A stretch of DNA of 64,000 bases from Luteimonas sp. MC1572 (GTDB lineage: Bacteria > Pseudomonadota > Gammaproteobacteria > Xanthomonadales > Xanthomonadaceae), in the NCBI RefSeq assembly GCF_016615815.1, contig NZ_CP067112.1:744001-808000 (forward strand). Reading direction: 5' to 3'. A program made the translations under genes and the position numbers. The notes beneath the pieces were generated by a model that was not told the origin of the DNA, made no database searches, and saw nothing but the letters and a program-made list of their open reading frames with translations. Shown in pieces: positions 18,492-27,416 of this stretch. The first letter of the stretch is position 1, and each line of letters begins with the position of its first letter.

Positions 18492-19347
18492 GGATCGCGA
18501 CGTGCAGGGCGTGCAGGCGGCGGGCGTCGGCGCTGGCGACGCGGAACGAGAAGCGGCCGAGCGTCAGCTCTTCGCCGGCTTCGGGCAGGTGGCCGATGGC
18601 CGCTGTGACCAGGCCGCCGACGGTGTCGTACTCGTCATCGTCGAAATCCGCGCCGAAGCGGCTGTTGAAATCGCTGATCGGGGTCAGCGCGTCGACCACG
18701 TACTGGCCATCGGCCTGTGCGGCGATCAGCGCCTCCGGGTCTTCTGCGTCGTCGTGCTCGTCGTCGATCTCGCCGACGATCTCCTCCAGTACGTCCTCGA
18801 TGGTCAACAACCCGGCCACGCCGCCGTACTCGTCGATCACGATCGCCATGTGGTTGCGCGACTGGCGGAACTCGCGCAGCAGCACGTTGAGCTTCTTGGA
18901 TTCGGGGATCAGCACCGCCGGGCGCAGCAGTTCGCGCACCGTGCCGGGGCCGTTGTCGGCAACCACGCCGCGCAGCAGGTCCTTGGCCAGCAGGATCCCG
19001 AGGATCTCGTCCTTGTCGTCGCCGTGCACCGGGAAGCGCGAGTGGCCGGATTCCACCACCTGCTTCAGCAGCTCCAGGAAGGGCGCCGCCACCGGCAGCG
19101 CGACCATCTGCGCACGCGACACCATCACGTCGCCGACGGTCATGTCGGACACGGAGATCGCGCCTTCCATCATCCGCAGGGTGTCGGATTCGATCAGGCC
19201 GTTGGCCTGCGCGTCGCGCAGCAACTCGACCAGGTCGTCGCGTGAACTGGGATCGCCGGAAATCGCCCAACTCAGGCGTTCCAGCCAGCTGCGCCGCCGC
19301 TCCGGGTGGTCCGGCGCGTGGCTTTGACTACTGTCGTCCTCGGACAT
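18481..19347 (-). CDS. corC: HlyC/CorC family protein (CBS-pair, YbeX-like)
   Basis: A 288-residue cytosolic protein without the DUF21 membrane domain, like E. coli CorC/YbeX. It has two CBS motifs (about residues 70-195; MVSRAQMVAL, FPVHGDDKDEILGILLAKDLL and VIDEYGGVAGLLTIEDVLEEIVGEI) and a C-terminal transporter-associated domain (FNSRFGADFDDDEYDTVGGLV to the end). It is linked to Mg2+/Co2+ homeostasis and, through its neighbours, to the ybeZ-ybeY ribosome-related cluster. It heads the corC-DUF4105-corA operon. Its usual upstream partner ybeY lies 770 bases away, beyond an oppositely oriented gene. Confidence 0.92.
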   Translation of the reverse strand: MSEDDSSQSHAPDHPERRRSWLERLSWAISGDPSSRDDLVELLRDAQANGLIESDTLRMMEGAISVSDMTVGDVMVSRAQMVALPVAAPFLELLKQVVESGHSRFPVHGDDKDEILGILLAKDLLRGVVADNGPGTVRELLRPAVLIPESKKLNVLLREFRQSRNHMAIVIDEYGGVAGLLTIEDVLEEIVGEIDDEHDDAEDPEALIAAQADGQYVVDALTPISDFNSRFGADFDDDEYDTVGGLVTAAIGHLPEAGEELTLGRFSFRVASADARRLHALHVAIHAE

Positions 19348-19453
19348 CTCGCTCGCATCGTCGCCCCGGGGGGAGGGGCGGCCACCGCAGTTTACCCCGT
19401 CCGGGGCGTGGCGGCCGCGAAGGCGCGTTGGCAGGGGAAAGCACCGATACGGG

Positions 19454-19476
19454 GCGTCACGCTTGGCTGGTGACGC
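19454..19476. repeat. Inverted repeat in the corC/secreted-protein divergent gap
   Basis: GCGTCAC (19454-19460) and GTGACGC (19470-19476) form a perfect 7-base inverted repeat with a 9-base spacer, and a related GGCGTCAGC follows at about 19482. It lies in the 240-base divergent region between corC (minus) and the secreted protein gene (plus). It could be an operator or just a hairpin; the rest of this gap shows no convincing promoter. Confidence 0.3.
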
Positions 19477-19587
19477 GGCGTGGCGTCAGCCGACGGCAGA
19501 TGCCAGGCGCGGTGCACATGCTGGACACGTCGCAGGACGCTACCGCGAGCCGCCCGCCGCAAGTGCCTCGAGCCAAGGAGAGCCCCT

Positions 19588-20091
19588 ATGCCACGCCCCA
19601 GCCTGCTCCGCGCCACCACATCCATCCTCGGCCTGCTCCTCTGCGCCGTCCTTTCACCTGCCAGGAGCGACCCCGGCCTGCGGCCGGGCAGTTATGTCGA
19701 GGTTTCGGCCTACCTGCAGAGCGATGACGCCTACGAGGCCTGGTTGATGCTTCGCCACCAGCTGTATCGCAATTTCGACGCCATCTGTGGCGACACGTTC
19801 TGCGAGGGCGACTTCAGCAACATCCAGTCGCTGCGCTATGTCTGCTCGGTGCACCGCGTCAGTGGCCGGATCGGCAGCTGCGCATGGAGTTTCGCCGCGA
19901 GCGAAGAGTCGGTGGCGCGACGCAGCGGCCGCATTTCCGCGCAGACCCCGGCGTGGCTGTGCCTGTCGCCGCTGGTGCCGGGCACGACCATCGAGGGATT
20001 GCTGGATGCACTGCAGGGCGATGAACCGCTGCATGCCGCCTTGCCGGGCAGCTCGCGGACGCTCTACGACGGGCTCATCGATTGCCTGTGA
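19588..20091 (+). CDS. Small secreted protein of unknown function
   Basis: A 167-residue protein; the ATG at 19588 follows AAGGAGA (19575-19581) and begins a signal peptide (MPRPSLLRATTSILGLLLCAVLSPARS), so the longer frame from 19480 is rejected. The mature ~140 residues contain seven cysteines (two in CGDTFC, then RYVC, GSC, WLC and the terminal DC, with the signal Cys excluded), which suggests disulfides in the periplasm or outside. No family was recognised. It stands alone on the plus strand between ybeY and corC, splitting a cluster that is contiguous in E. coli, so it looks like an insertion. Confidence 0.7.
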   Translation: MPRPSLLRATTSILGLLLCAVLSPARSDPGLRPGSYVEVSAYLQSDDAYEAWLMLRHQLYRNFDAICGDTFCEGDFSNIQSLRYVCSVHRVSGRIGSCAWSFAASEESVARRSGRISAQTPAWLCLSPLVPGTTIEGLLDALQGDEPLHAALPGSSRTLYDGLIDCL

Positions 20092-20118
20092 AGCGCGCGA
20101 GCCAGCTGGCGACTCCTG

Positions 20119-20607
20119 TCAGGCGTCGCGGTAAGGGTCGTCGATGCCCAGGCCGGCGAGGATCTCGCGCTCGAGCTTCTCCATGGCCTCGGCTTCGATC
20201 TCGTCGCCGTGGTCCCAGCCAAGCAGGTGCAGGGTGCCGTGGACGGTCAGGTGGGCGTAGTGGGCCACCAGCCGTTTGCCCTGTTCGCCGGCTTCACGTG
20301 CGACCACTGGAGCGCACAGCACCACGTCGCCGAGCAGCGGCATGCGCACGCCCTTGGGGAGCTTGATGCCTTCATCGAGTTCGGCGGGAAAGCTGAGCAC
20401 GTTGGTGGCGTAGTCGCGGCCGCGGTAATGGCGGTTCAGTGCGCGCCCCTCGGCTTCGTCGACAATCCGGACGGCGAGATCGGCCTCGAGGATGCGGCCG
20501 GCCAGCGCGGCGGCGACCCATTTCCGGAAGCTCACCGCGGCCGGCAGGCCCGCGCGCGGCAGCGCGTAGCCCACGGCGACATCAAGGCGGACTGGGCCTT
20601 TGGTCAC
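20119..20607 (-). CDS. ybeY: Endoribonuclease YbeY
   Basis: A 162-residue protein, at family length. The metal-binding motif is intact: [11 protein letters not shown] gives His123, His127 and His133. The family block [14 protein letters not shown] is at residues 61-74. YbeY acts in 16S rRNA 3' maturation and in ribosome quality control. Its ATG overlaps the phoH stop by four bases (20604-20607), so phoH and ybeY are translationally coupled as in other proteobacteria. The next partner, corC, is displaced by a plus-strand gene. Confidence 0.95.
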   Translation of the reverse strand: MTKGPVRLDVAVGYALPRAGLPAAVSFRKWVAAALAGRILEADLAVRIVDEAEGRALNRHYRGRDYATNVLSFPAELDEGIKLPKGVRMPLLGDVVLCAPVVAREAGEQGKRLVAHYAHLTVHGTLHLLGWDHGDEIEAEAMEKLEREILAGLGIDDPYRDA

Positions 20608-21647
20608 GGCGATGCCTCGCTTGCCGACGGGGCGGCATTGGCGTTGTCGGCATCGCGGCGTTCGTAGGCATTGACGATCCTGGCGACCAGCGGGTGGCGC
20701 ACCACGTCGCGGGATTCGAAGAACGTGAAGCTGACGCCGTCCACCTCATGCAGCACCTCGACCGCATCGCGCAGCCCGGACTTCATGTGCTTGGGCAGGT
20801 CGATCTGGCTCAGGTCGCCGGTGACCACCGCCGTGCTGCCGAAGCCCAGGCGCGTCAGGAACATCTTCATCTGCTCGATGGTGGTGTTCTGCGCCTCGTC
20901 CAGGATCACGTAGGCGTCGTTGAGCGTGCGCCCGCGCATGTAGGCCAGTGGCGCGATCTCGATGACGTTTTTTTCCAGCAGCTTCAGCACCTTCTCGACG
21001 CCCAGCATTTCGTACAGCGCGTCATACAGCGGCCGCAGGTAGGGGTCGACCTTCTGCGACAGGTCGCCGGGCAGGAAGCCGAGCTTCTCGCCGGCCTCGA
21101 CCGCGGGGCGCACCAGGATCAGCCGCTGCACGCGCGATTCGTTGAGCGCTTCCACGGCGCTGGCCACGGCCAGGAACGTCTTTCCCGTGCCGGCCGGGCC
21201 GACGCCGAAGTTGATGTCGTGGGTGGCGATCGCATGCAGGTATTTCTGCTGGTTGTCGCCGCGGCCACGGATGGTGCCGCGCTTGACGCGGATGGCCACG
21301 TCCTGGGGTACGAAGCCCGGTTCCGCCTGCCGCTGCCGCGCCACGCGGCGCGTGGCCTCGACATCATCGCGCGCGGCGCGCGACGCGCTGACCCGGAGGT
21401 GGATCGCCTGGCCGTCGAAGGTCTCGGTGGCGGCTTCCAGGTAGAGGTCGCGAAGCAGGCGCTCGGCTTCATCGACGCGCTCGGCGTCCGCCCCGCTGAC
21501 GCGGAAGATATTCCCGCGGTTTGCGATTTCCACGCCAAGCGCGAGCTCGACCTGGCGCAGGTGGCCATCAAAGGGGCCGCTGAGGTTGGCGAGGCGCTCG
21601 GTGTCGGCGGGCTCGAGCGTGAAGTCGCGCTGGTGTTGGTTCGACAT
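20604..21647 (-). CDS. phoH: PhoH family ATPase (YbeZ)
   Basis: A 347-residue protein. Residues ~1-110 form the N-terminal region seen in YbeZ, including the [17 protein letters not shown] segment. The P-loop GPAGTGKT is at residues 150-157 (Lys156), and Walker B is [11 protein letters not shown]. It ends with [16 protein letters not shown]. It is thought to work with YbeY in RNA metabolism, and in E. coli YbeZ binds YbeY. It is divergent from the TetR gene, with a 108-base gap that holds an AT-rich inverted repeat. Confidence 0.93.
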   Translation of the reverse strand: MSNQHQRDFTLEPADTERLANLSGPFDGHLRQVELALGVEIANRGNIFRVSGADAERVDEAERLLRDLYLEAATETFDGQAIHLRVSASRAARDDVEATRRVARQRQAEPGFVPQDVAIRVKRGTIRGRGDNQQKYLHAIATHDINFGVGPAGTGKTFLAVASAVEALNESRVQRLILVRPAVEAGEKLGFLPGDLSQKVDPYLRPLYDALYEMLGVEKVLKLLEKNVIEIAPLAYMRGRTLNDAYVILDEAQNTTIEQMKMFLTRLGFGSTAVVTGDLSQIDLPKHMKSGLRDAVEVLHEVDGVSFTFFESRDVVRHPLVARIVNAYERRDADNANAAPSASEASP

Positions 21648-21705
21648 AGGTGGGCAAGGGTAGCGCGCTGCGGCAGCGCGCGTCCCTGCAGGCCGTTCAC
21701 ACCGC

Positions 21706-21727
21706 TTTAATTGATCATTGAATTAAA
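21706..21727. promoter_or_regulatory. AT-rich inverted repeat, likely TetR operator
   Basis: TTTAATT (21706-21712) and AATTAAA (21721-21727) are perfect 7-base arms around GATCATTG. In such GC-rich DNA an AT-only palindrome stands out. It lies 50 bases upstream of the TetR ATG and 59 bases upstream of phoH on the other strand, so it is well placed for autorepression of the export operon. Size and symmetry fit a TetR-dimer site. That the neighbouring TetR protein binds it is inference. Confidence 0.6.
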
Positions 21728-21755
21728 TATGCGCCTGTTACTCCGGAGGGCCGCG

Positions 21756-22415
21756 ATGGTTACGAAACGAGCGCCTGCACGCCGTGCGCGTGGACGCCCA
21801 ACTGCTGGCGCGGGCAGCAGCCGCGGCGACCTGCTCGATGCCGCCCTGTCGCGCTATGCACGGCAGGGGATCGCCGCGAGTTCGCTGCGTGACATCGCCG
21901 CCGATGCCGGCGTCACCCCGGCCTCGCTGCACTACTACTTCATCGATGCCGCAGGTTTGCGCGACGCGGTGCTGGCCGAACGCCTGCTGCCGGTGTTCGA
22001 AGAGGCGCAGGCGCTGCTCGTCCAGCGCGGGGAACCGGCACCGGGCAACATCTTCGTCGCCTTCGTCGAACGCATGTGCGAGCTCGTGGCGCGTCACGAC
22101 TGGCTGCCTGCGCTGTGGATCCGCGAGGTGGTCAGCGAAGGCGGCGGCCTGCGCGACTGGATGGGCACCCAGCTTGCGCCAGGACTCTCCCGTCTGTTGG
22201 CCGCGCGCATTGCCGAAGAGCAGGCGGCCGGTCGCCTGAACCCCGGGCTCGACCCGCGGCTGCTGATGGTGTCGCTGGTCGGGCTCACCCTGTTCCCCGC
22301 TGCCGGGCTGCCGATCTGGCGGCCGCTGCTGGACGCCGACGACCTCGGCATCGACGACATCCGCCGCCATGCGCTCGCATTGCTTGAGCGCGGCCTGGAG
22401 ACATCCCATGAATGA
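21756..22415 (+). CDS. TetR/AcrR family transcriptional regulator of an export operon
   Basis: A 219-residue protein; the ATG at 21756 has GGAGGG (21745-21750) six bases upstream, better than in-frame 21711 or 21729. The N-terminal helix-turn-helix lies at about residues 24-70 (DLLDAALSRYARQGIAASSL, DIAADAGVTPASLHYYF). The C-terminal ligand domain is unlike well-known members except for general resemblance to CecR/YbiH, which controls the comparable ybhGFSR exporter in E. coli. It overlaps the HlyD gene by 8 bases, so it is the first gene of the operon and probably autoregulates through the palindrome upstream. Confidence 0.85.
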   Translation: MVTKRAPARRARGRPTAGAGSSRGDLLDAALSRYARQGIAASSLRDIAADAGVTPASLHYYFIDAAGLRDAVLAERLLPVFEEAQALLVQRGEPAPGNIFVAFVERMCELVARHDWLPALWIREVVSEGGGLRDWMGTQLAPGLSRLLAARIAEEQAAGRLNPGLDPRLLMVSLVGLTLFPAAGLPIWRPLLDADDLGIDDIRRHALALLERGLETSHE

Positions 22416-23394
22416 CCGCTCCGGCACACGCGCTTGCCGGCTGCAGCTTCGCCCGCATATCGCGGCCCTGCTCCTGTTGCTGCTTGCCGCCTGCACCGCG
22501 GAACCCGACTACGCCCTCGGCACCCTCGAGTACGACCGCATCACGCTTCCCGCACCCGCGGCCGAGCGGATCGTCGACATCGCCGTGCGCGAGGGCGAGC
22601 GTGTCGAAGCCGGCGCCCGCATCCTGAGCCTTGAGCATGTGCGCGGAGACGCCGAGCTGGCGGCCGCGCGCGCGGAGGTGGCAAACCGGCGCGAAGCACT
22701 GGACGAGCTGCGCAACGGCGCGCGCGCGGAAACCCTCGACCAGGCGCGCGCCAACGTGGCCGCAGCGCAAGCGCAGGCGCGCGATGCCCGCGCCTATTTC
22801 CAGCGCCTTCGGCCGCTGGGCAGCCAGCAACTGGCGTCCGCGGCGGATGTCGATCGCGCACGCGCCGCATCCGGCAACGCCGAGGCGCAGGTGGCGGCAG
22901 CGCGGGCGGCACTGGCGGAGCTGCGCAACGGCGTGCGCCCCGAGCAGGTCGCGCAAGGCGAGGCGGCGCTCGTAGCGGCCGAGGCGAGGCTCCAGGCACA
23001 GGCATTCGCCACCGGCAGGCTGGACGTCGTCGCACCGCGTGCAGGCCGCGTCGACAGCCTTCCCTACCGCCTCGGTGACCAGGCGCCGGTGGGTGCGCCG
23101 CTCGCGGTGATGCTGGTTGGCGAGGCGCCGTTCGCCCGTGTGCATGTGCCCGAGCCGCTGCGCGCGGGCATCGAGGTCGGCGACCGCGCGACCGTGCTGG
23201 TCGGCGCGAACGGCGAACGCCGGCATGCGGGACGCGTTCGCATGATCCGCAACGAGCCCGCGTTCACCCCGTACTACGCGCTGGCCGGCGAGGACGCCGC
23301 GCGTCTCAGCTACCTGGCGGAAGTCGAGCTGGAGGACGCCGGCGACCTGCCCGCTGGCCTGCCGCTGCGCGTGGTGTTCGATGGCGGCCGTTGA
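22408..23394 (+). CDS. HlyD-family periplasmic adaptor lipoprotein
   Basis: A 328-residue protein starting at 22408 inside the end of the TetR gene. It has a lipoprotein signal, LLLLLLAAC, with acylated Cys29. A biotinyl-lipoyl-like half (ERIVDIAVREGERVEAGARILSLE) is followed by a long Ala/Arg-rich coiled coil with repeats of RNGAR/RNGVRPEQ (~residues 80-190), then the second lipoyl half and a beta-barrel domain. This is the membrane-fusion subunit of the ABC exporter that follows, comparable to YbhG. As a lipoprotein without downstream sorting signals visible, its final membrane is uncertain. Confidence 0.9.
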   Translation: MNDRSGTRACRLQLRPHIAALLLLLLAACTAEPDYALGTLEYDRITLPAPAAERIVDIAVREGERVEAGARILSLEHVRGDAELAAARAEVANRREALDELRNGARAETLDQARANVAAAQAQARDARAYFQRLRPLGSQQLASAADVDRARAASGNAEAQVAAARAALAELRNGVRPEQVAQGEAALVAAEARLQAQAFATGRLDVVAPRAGRVDSLPYRLGDQAPVGAPLAVMLVGEAPFARVHVPEPLRAGIEVGDRATVLVGANGERRHAGRVRMIRNEPAFTPYYALAGEDAARLSYLAEVELEDAGDLPAGLPLRVVFDGGR

Positions 23395-24373
23395 TCCACC
23401 ACAGCCGCCGTCGCCGTCGCCGACGGCAGGCGAGGGCGAGCCCGCGATCCGCGCGCGCGGCATGGTGAAGCGCTTCGGCGACCTCACTGCCGTCGACCAC
23501 GTCGACCTCACCGTGCCGCGCGCGCATGTGTACGGATTCCTCGGTCCGAACGGCTCCGGCAAGTCGACCACCATCCGCATGCTCTGCGGGCTGCTCACGC
23601 CGACGGCGGGCGTGATCGAGGTGCTCGGCCTGCGCATTCCCGATGAAGCCGACGCCCTGCGCCTGCGCATCGGCTACATGACCCAGAAGTTCTCCCTGTT
23701 CGAGGACCTGACGGTGCGCGAGAACCTGGAGTTCCTTGCCGCCGTCTACGGCCTGGACCGGCGCGCAACGCGCGCGCGCGTCGATGAGCTGGTCGAGCTC
23801 TATCATTTTGCAGGCCGCGAGAAGCAGCTCGCCGGCACCATGAGCGGCGGCCAGAAGCAGCGCCTGGCGCTGGCCGGCGCGGTGATCCACAAGCCCGAGC
23901 TGCTGTTCCTCGACGAACCCACCAGCGCGGTGGATCCGGAGTCGCGCCGCGATTTCTGGGAAAAGCTCTTCGAGCTCGCCGATGCCGGCACCACGCTGCT
24001 GGTCTCCACGCACTACATGGACGAGGCCGAACGCTGCCACCGCATCGCCATCCTCGACCAGGGTGTGCTGGTGGCCGACGGCGCCCCCGGCGAGCTGGCA
24101 GGCGACCTGCGCGGCCGCAGTGTGGAGGTGCGGGCCGCACGCCCGCGCCAGGCGCAGCGCGTGCTGGCGGCATTGCCGGGCGTGCTCAGCGTGGCGCAGA
24201 TCGGCAACAGCCTGCGCGTGCTGTCCGCACCGGGCGAGGATGCGGCCGACGCGATCGGCCGCGCGCTGCGTGGCGCCGGGCTGCAGGCCGACGTGGCTCC
24301 GGTCGGCTCCAATCTCGAGGACGTGTTCGTCGCCGCCACCCGCGGGCGCAGCGATCGTGAGGGGCGCGTATGA
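23381..24373 (+). CDS. ABC transporter ATP-binding protein (exporter)
   Basis: A 330-residue ATPase overlapping the adaptor gene by 14 bases. Walker A is GPNGSGKST (residues ~52-60), the Q-loop MTQKFSLF, the signature MSGGQKQRLALAG, Walker B LLFLDEPTSAVDP and the switch His in STHYMDEAERC. A ~75-residue C-terminal extension, common in ABC-2 ATPases of drug or polymer exporters, follows. There is a single nucleotide-binding domain, unlike the fused double-domain YbhF of E. coli, so it must dimerise. It works with the permease encoded next. Confidence 0.93.
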   Translation: MAAVDPPQPPSPSPTAGEGEPAIRARGMVKRFGDLTAVDHVDLTVPRAHVYGFLGPNGSGKSTTIRMLCGLLTPTAGVIEVLGLRIPDEADALRLRIGYMTQKFSLFEDLTVRENLEFLAAVYGLDRRATRARVDELVELYHFAGREKQLAGTMSGGQKQRLALAGAVIHKPELLFLDEPTSAVDPESRRDFWEKLFELADAGTTLLVSTHYMDEAERCHRIAILDQGVLVADGAPGELAGDLRGRSVEVRAARPRQAQRVLAALPGVLSVAQIGNSLRVLSAPGEDAADAIGRALRGAGLQADVAPVGSNLEDVFVAATRGRSDREGRV

Positions 24374-25467
24374 AGAACCTCCGCCGCATGTGGGCCGTGG
24401 CGCTGAAGGAGTTGAGGCAGATGCGCCGCGACCGCATCAGCGTGGTGATGATCGTGGCGATCCCGGTGGTCGACCTGCTGCTGTTCGGCTACGCGATCAA
24501 CTACAACCCGCGCAACCTGCATGCCGCCGTGGCGGACCAGGCGATGACTTCGACCTCGCGTGCGGCGGTGATGGACATGGCTGCCACCGGCATCATCGAC
24601 ATCCGCCGCGTGGCCGATACGCCGCAGGAGCTGATGGACATGTTGCGCCGCGGCCAGGCCGGCGTCGGCATCGTCATACCGCCGGATTACGAGCGCCGGC
24701 TCGCCGATGGCCGCCCCGCTGTGCAAGTCATGGTGGACGGCACCGACACCGTGGTGCAGGCGGCTGCCAACCAGCTCGCGCAGCTGCCGCTCGAGCTGCC
24801 TGGCGGCCAGCGCGCGGCGCCGCGCGCGCCGCAGATCGAAGTGGTGAGCTTCTACAACCCGGAGCGGCGTTCAGCGGTCAGCATCGTGCCGGGATTGATC
24901 GGCCTGATCCTCACCATGACCATGATGATGTTCACCGCGATGGCGGCGGTGCGCGAGCGCGAGCGCGGCAACATGGAGCTGTTGATCGCCACGCCGCTCA
25001 GCCGCAGCGCGCTGATGATCGGCAAGGTGTTGCCATACGCGGCGATCGGACTCATCCAGACAACGCTGATCCTGGTGCTGGGCTTCGAATTCTTCGACGT
25101 GCCGCTGCGCGGCACCCTGCTCGACGTCTATCTCGCGTCGATGCTGCTGGTGTTCGCAAACCTGTCGATGGGCCTGCTGATCTCCACGCATACGCGCACG
25201 CAGTTCCAGGCGATCCAAGTGGCCATGCTGGTGTTCCTGCCGTCGATCCTGATCTCGGGTTTCATGTTCCCGTTCGCGGGCATGCCCGAAGTGGTGCAGT
25301 GGGGCGCGGAGCTGCTGCCGATGACGCAGTTCCTGCGCCTGATCCGCGGCATCATGCTGCGCGGCGCGAGCCTCTGGGAGCTGTGGCCGGCGGTGCTGGC
25401 GCTGGTCGTGTTCACCACGGTGACCATGGCGCTGGCGATCGCGCGTTTCCGCAAGCGGCTCGATTGA
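24370..25467 (+). CDS. ABC-2 type permease
   Basis: A 365-residue protein with a first membrane helix (MIVAIPVVDLLLFGYAI), a ~150-residue periplasmic domain, and five C-terminal helices with the ABC-2 block PGLIGLILTMTMMMFTAMAAVRERERGNMELLIATPL. It overlaps the ATPase gene by four bases (ATGA). E. coli and many relatives encode two such permeases; only one is present here, so a homodimer is likely. The operon as a whole (TetR, adaptor, ATPase, permease) probably exports drugs or another toxic compound. Confidence 0.9.
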   Translation: MKNLRRMWAVALKELRQMRRDRISVVMIVAIPVVDLLLFGYAINYNPRNLHAAVADQAMTSTSRAAVMDMAATGIIDIRRVADTPQELMDMLRRGQAGVGIVIPPDYERRLADGRPAVQVMVDGTDTVVQAAANQLAQLPLELPGGQRAAPRAPQIEVVSFYNPERRSAVSIVPGLIGLILTMTMMMFTAMAAVRERERGNMELLIATPLSRSALMIGKVLPYAAIGLIQTTLILVLGFEFFDVPLRGTLLDVYLASMLLVFANLSMGLLISTHTRTQFQAIQVAMLVFLPSILISGFMFPFAGMPEVVQWGAELLPMTQFLRLIRGIMLRGASLWELWPAVLALVVFTTVTMALAIARFRKRLD

Positions 25468-25477
25468 GCGGCAGGAG

Positions 25478-25738
25478 CTATGCGCGCGGTGGGAACTGCG
25501 GCCTGGCGTCCGGTCGCGGGCGCCGGAGACCGCGCAGCACGATCCCCACGCCGAGGCAGGCCAGGAGCAGCGAGCCGCCGAGCCATGCCCAGCCCACCGC
25601 ACCGGCATCGCCGCCATCGCGGACCAGGTAGAGCCAGGCGCGCGCGAGGCCGAGCGCGGCCAGGCTGCAGAACCACAGGCCGAGCGGGTCGACGCGGCAC
25701 CTGCGCGCGGGGGCGGCCATGGGCGGCGGGCGCTCCAT
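25478..25738 (-). CDS. Small membrane protein of unknown function
   Basis: An 86-residue protein (or 80 from Met7) with two hydrophobic helices (about residues 19-38 and 48-68) separated by a glycine-rich loop, and Arg/Pro-rich ends. It starts 14 bases after the miaB stop on the same strand and ends 10 bases from the convergent permease stop. It is probably cotranscribed with miaB. No family was recognised, and because GC-rich DNA makes random open frames it could be spurious; the clear helix pattern argues for a real gene. Confidence 0.5.
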   Translation of the reverse strand: MERPPPMAAPARRCRVDPLGLWFCSLAALGLARAWLYLVRDGGDAGAVGWAWLGGSLLLACLGVGIVLRGLRRPRPDARPQFPPRA

Positions 25739-25752
25739 GCAGCGCGTCGCGG

Positions 25753-27183
25753 TCAGGCCGCGGCAGGCGCTTCGGCGGTGGCCACGCGCCCACGCAGCGA
25801 GTTGCTGAGCGCCTCGGTGATCACCACGTCGACGAACTGGCCCACCAGCCGCGGATGCCCGGCGAAATTCACCGGACGCATGTTCTCGGTCTTGCCGGTG
25901 AGTTCGTCGGCGTTCTTCCGCGACGGGCCGGTGACCAGCACTTTCTGCACGCTGCCCACCATCGCCTGCGAGATCCCGGCGGCGTGGTCATTGATGTGCG
26001 CCTGCAGGCGCGACAGGCGGGCATGTTTCTCCTCGCCCGTCACGGTGTCCTCGAGGTCGGCGGCCGGCGTGCCCGGGCGGCGCGAGTAGATGAAGGAGAA
26101 CGACTGGTCGAAACCGACGTCCTCGATCAGCTTCATGGTCTTCTCGAAGTCCGCTTCGGTCTCGCCCGGGAAGCCGACGATGAAGTCGGACGAGATCGAG
26201 ATGTCCGGCCGCACCGCGCGCAGCTTGCGGATCTTCTGCTTGAACTCGAGCGCGGTGTAGCCACGCTTCATTGCCGAGAGGATCCGGTCCGAGCCCGACT
26301 GCACCGGCAGGTGCAGGTAGTTCGCGAGCTGCGGAACGTCGCGGTAGGCCTCGACCAGCGAGTCGGAGAACTCGAGCGGATGCGAGGTGGTGAAGCGGAT
26401 GCGGTCGATGCCGTCGATTTCGGCGATCGTGCGGATCAGCAGCCCGAGGTCCGCGAACTGCGGCTCGCCCGCAGCCGCGCCGTCATCCCCTTCGGCAGGC
26501 GCCATCGGCCCACGGTAGGCGTTGACGTTCTGGCCCAGCAGGTTGACCTCGCGCACGCCCTGCGCGGCGAGCTGCATGACCTCGACCAGGACGTCCTCGA
26601 ACGGCCGGCTGACCTCCTCGCCGCGGGTGTAGGGCACCACGCAGAACGAGCAGTACTTGCTGCAGCCTTCCATGATCGACACGAAGGCGCTGGGTCCTTC
26701 GGCGCGTGGCTCGGGCAGGCGGTCGAACTTCTCGATCTCGGGGAAGCTGATGTCGACCTGTGGCAGGCCGCTCTCGCGGCGGCCGCGGATCAGGTCCGGC
26801 AAGCGGTGCAGGGTCTGCGGGCCGAAGACCAGATCGACGTGCGGCGCGCGCTTCACGATCGCCGCGCCTTCCTGGCTGGCGACGCATCCGCCGACACCGA
26901 TCAGCACCGGGCGGTCGCCGTGCTTGAGCCGCTTCCAGCGACCCAGCTGGCTGAACACTTTTTCCTGCGCTTTTTCGCGGATCGAGCAGGTATTGACCAG
27001 GATCACGTCGGCTTCGTCCACATTTGTGGTGAGCTCCAGGCCGTCCGACGCGGCCAGTACGTCGGCCATGCGGGCCGAGTCGTACTCGTTCATCTGGCAG
27101 CCGTGGGTCTCGATGAAGAGCTTGCCGGCCAGGCGAGGGCTGTCTTCGGTCGTGGCGGCGGGCGGGGGTGGGGACTGGGTCAT
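25753..27183 (-). CDS. miaB: tRNA-2-methylthio-N6-isopentenyladenosine37 synthase MiaB
   Basis: A 476-residue protein. The start at 27183 ([12 protein letters not shown]) is preferred to the frame's earlier start at 27435, since the segment before it has no homology features and lies in the divergent promoter area. The UPF0004 domain has cluster cysteines Cys29, Cys66 and Cys100. The radical-SAM motif is [10 protein letters not shown] (Cys174, Cys178, Cys181). A TRAM domain ends the protein (about residues 400-465). It thiomethylates A37 of tRNAs reading UNN codons. In E. coli it precedes ybeZ-ybeY-ybeX; here the exporter operon separates it from phoH. Confidence 0.95.
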   Translation of the reverse strand: MTQSPPPPAATTEDSPRLAGKLFIETHGCQMNEYDSARMADVLAASDGLELTTNVDEADVILVNTCSIREKAQEKVFSQLGRWKRLKHGDRPVLIGVGGCVASQEGAAIVKRAPHVDLVFGPQTLHRLPDLIRGRRESGLPQVDISFPEIEKFDRLPEPRAEGPSAFVSIMEGCSKYCSFCVVPYTRGEEVSRPFEDVLVEVMQLAAQGVREVNLLGQNVNAYRGPMAPAEGDDGAAAGEPQFADLGLLIRTIAEIDGIDRIRFTTSHPLEFSDSLVEAYRDVPQLANYLHLPVQSGSDRILSAMKRGYTALEFKQKIRKLRAVRPDISISSDFIVGFPGETEADFEKTMKLIEDVGFDQSFSFIYSRRPGTPAADLEDTVTGEEKHARLSRLQAHINDHAAGISQAMVGSVQKVLVTGPSRKNADELTGKTENMRPVNFAGHPRLVGQFVDVVITEALSNSLRGRVATAEAPAAA

Positions 27184-27416
27184 GGCGTGTCCGGGGCGCG
27201 GCGATGAGTCCGGGCCGGAGGGGGCGGGGGGGCGGCAAAGTGTAGCGCCGGCGTCCGGAGCGCGCGCGCGGGCGCGTTTGCTGTTACGTCGACGCAAATG
27301 GCGCCGGCGGGGCCGCGCGGGCTTCGCGGAGCGCGGATCCTCGCCGGCCGTCACGTTCCGGGCCCTTGGCAAGCCCACCTGAAGGTAGGAGACTGCGACG
27401 CGATGGAGGGGCAGGG

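Noticed and set aside
22285..23670. Minus-strand open frame of 461 residues opposite the HlyD gene
   Set aside because: A shadow frame; the plus strand has an overlapping operon with lipobox, coiled coil and ABC motifs.
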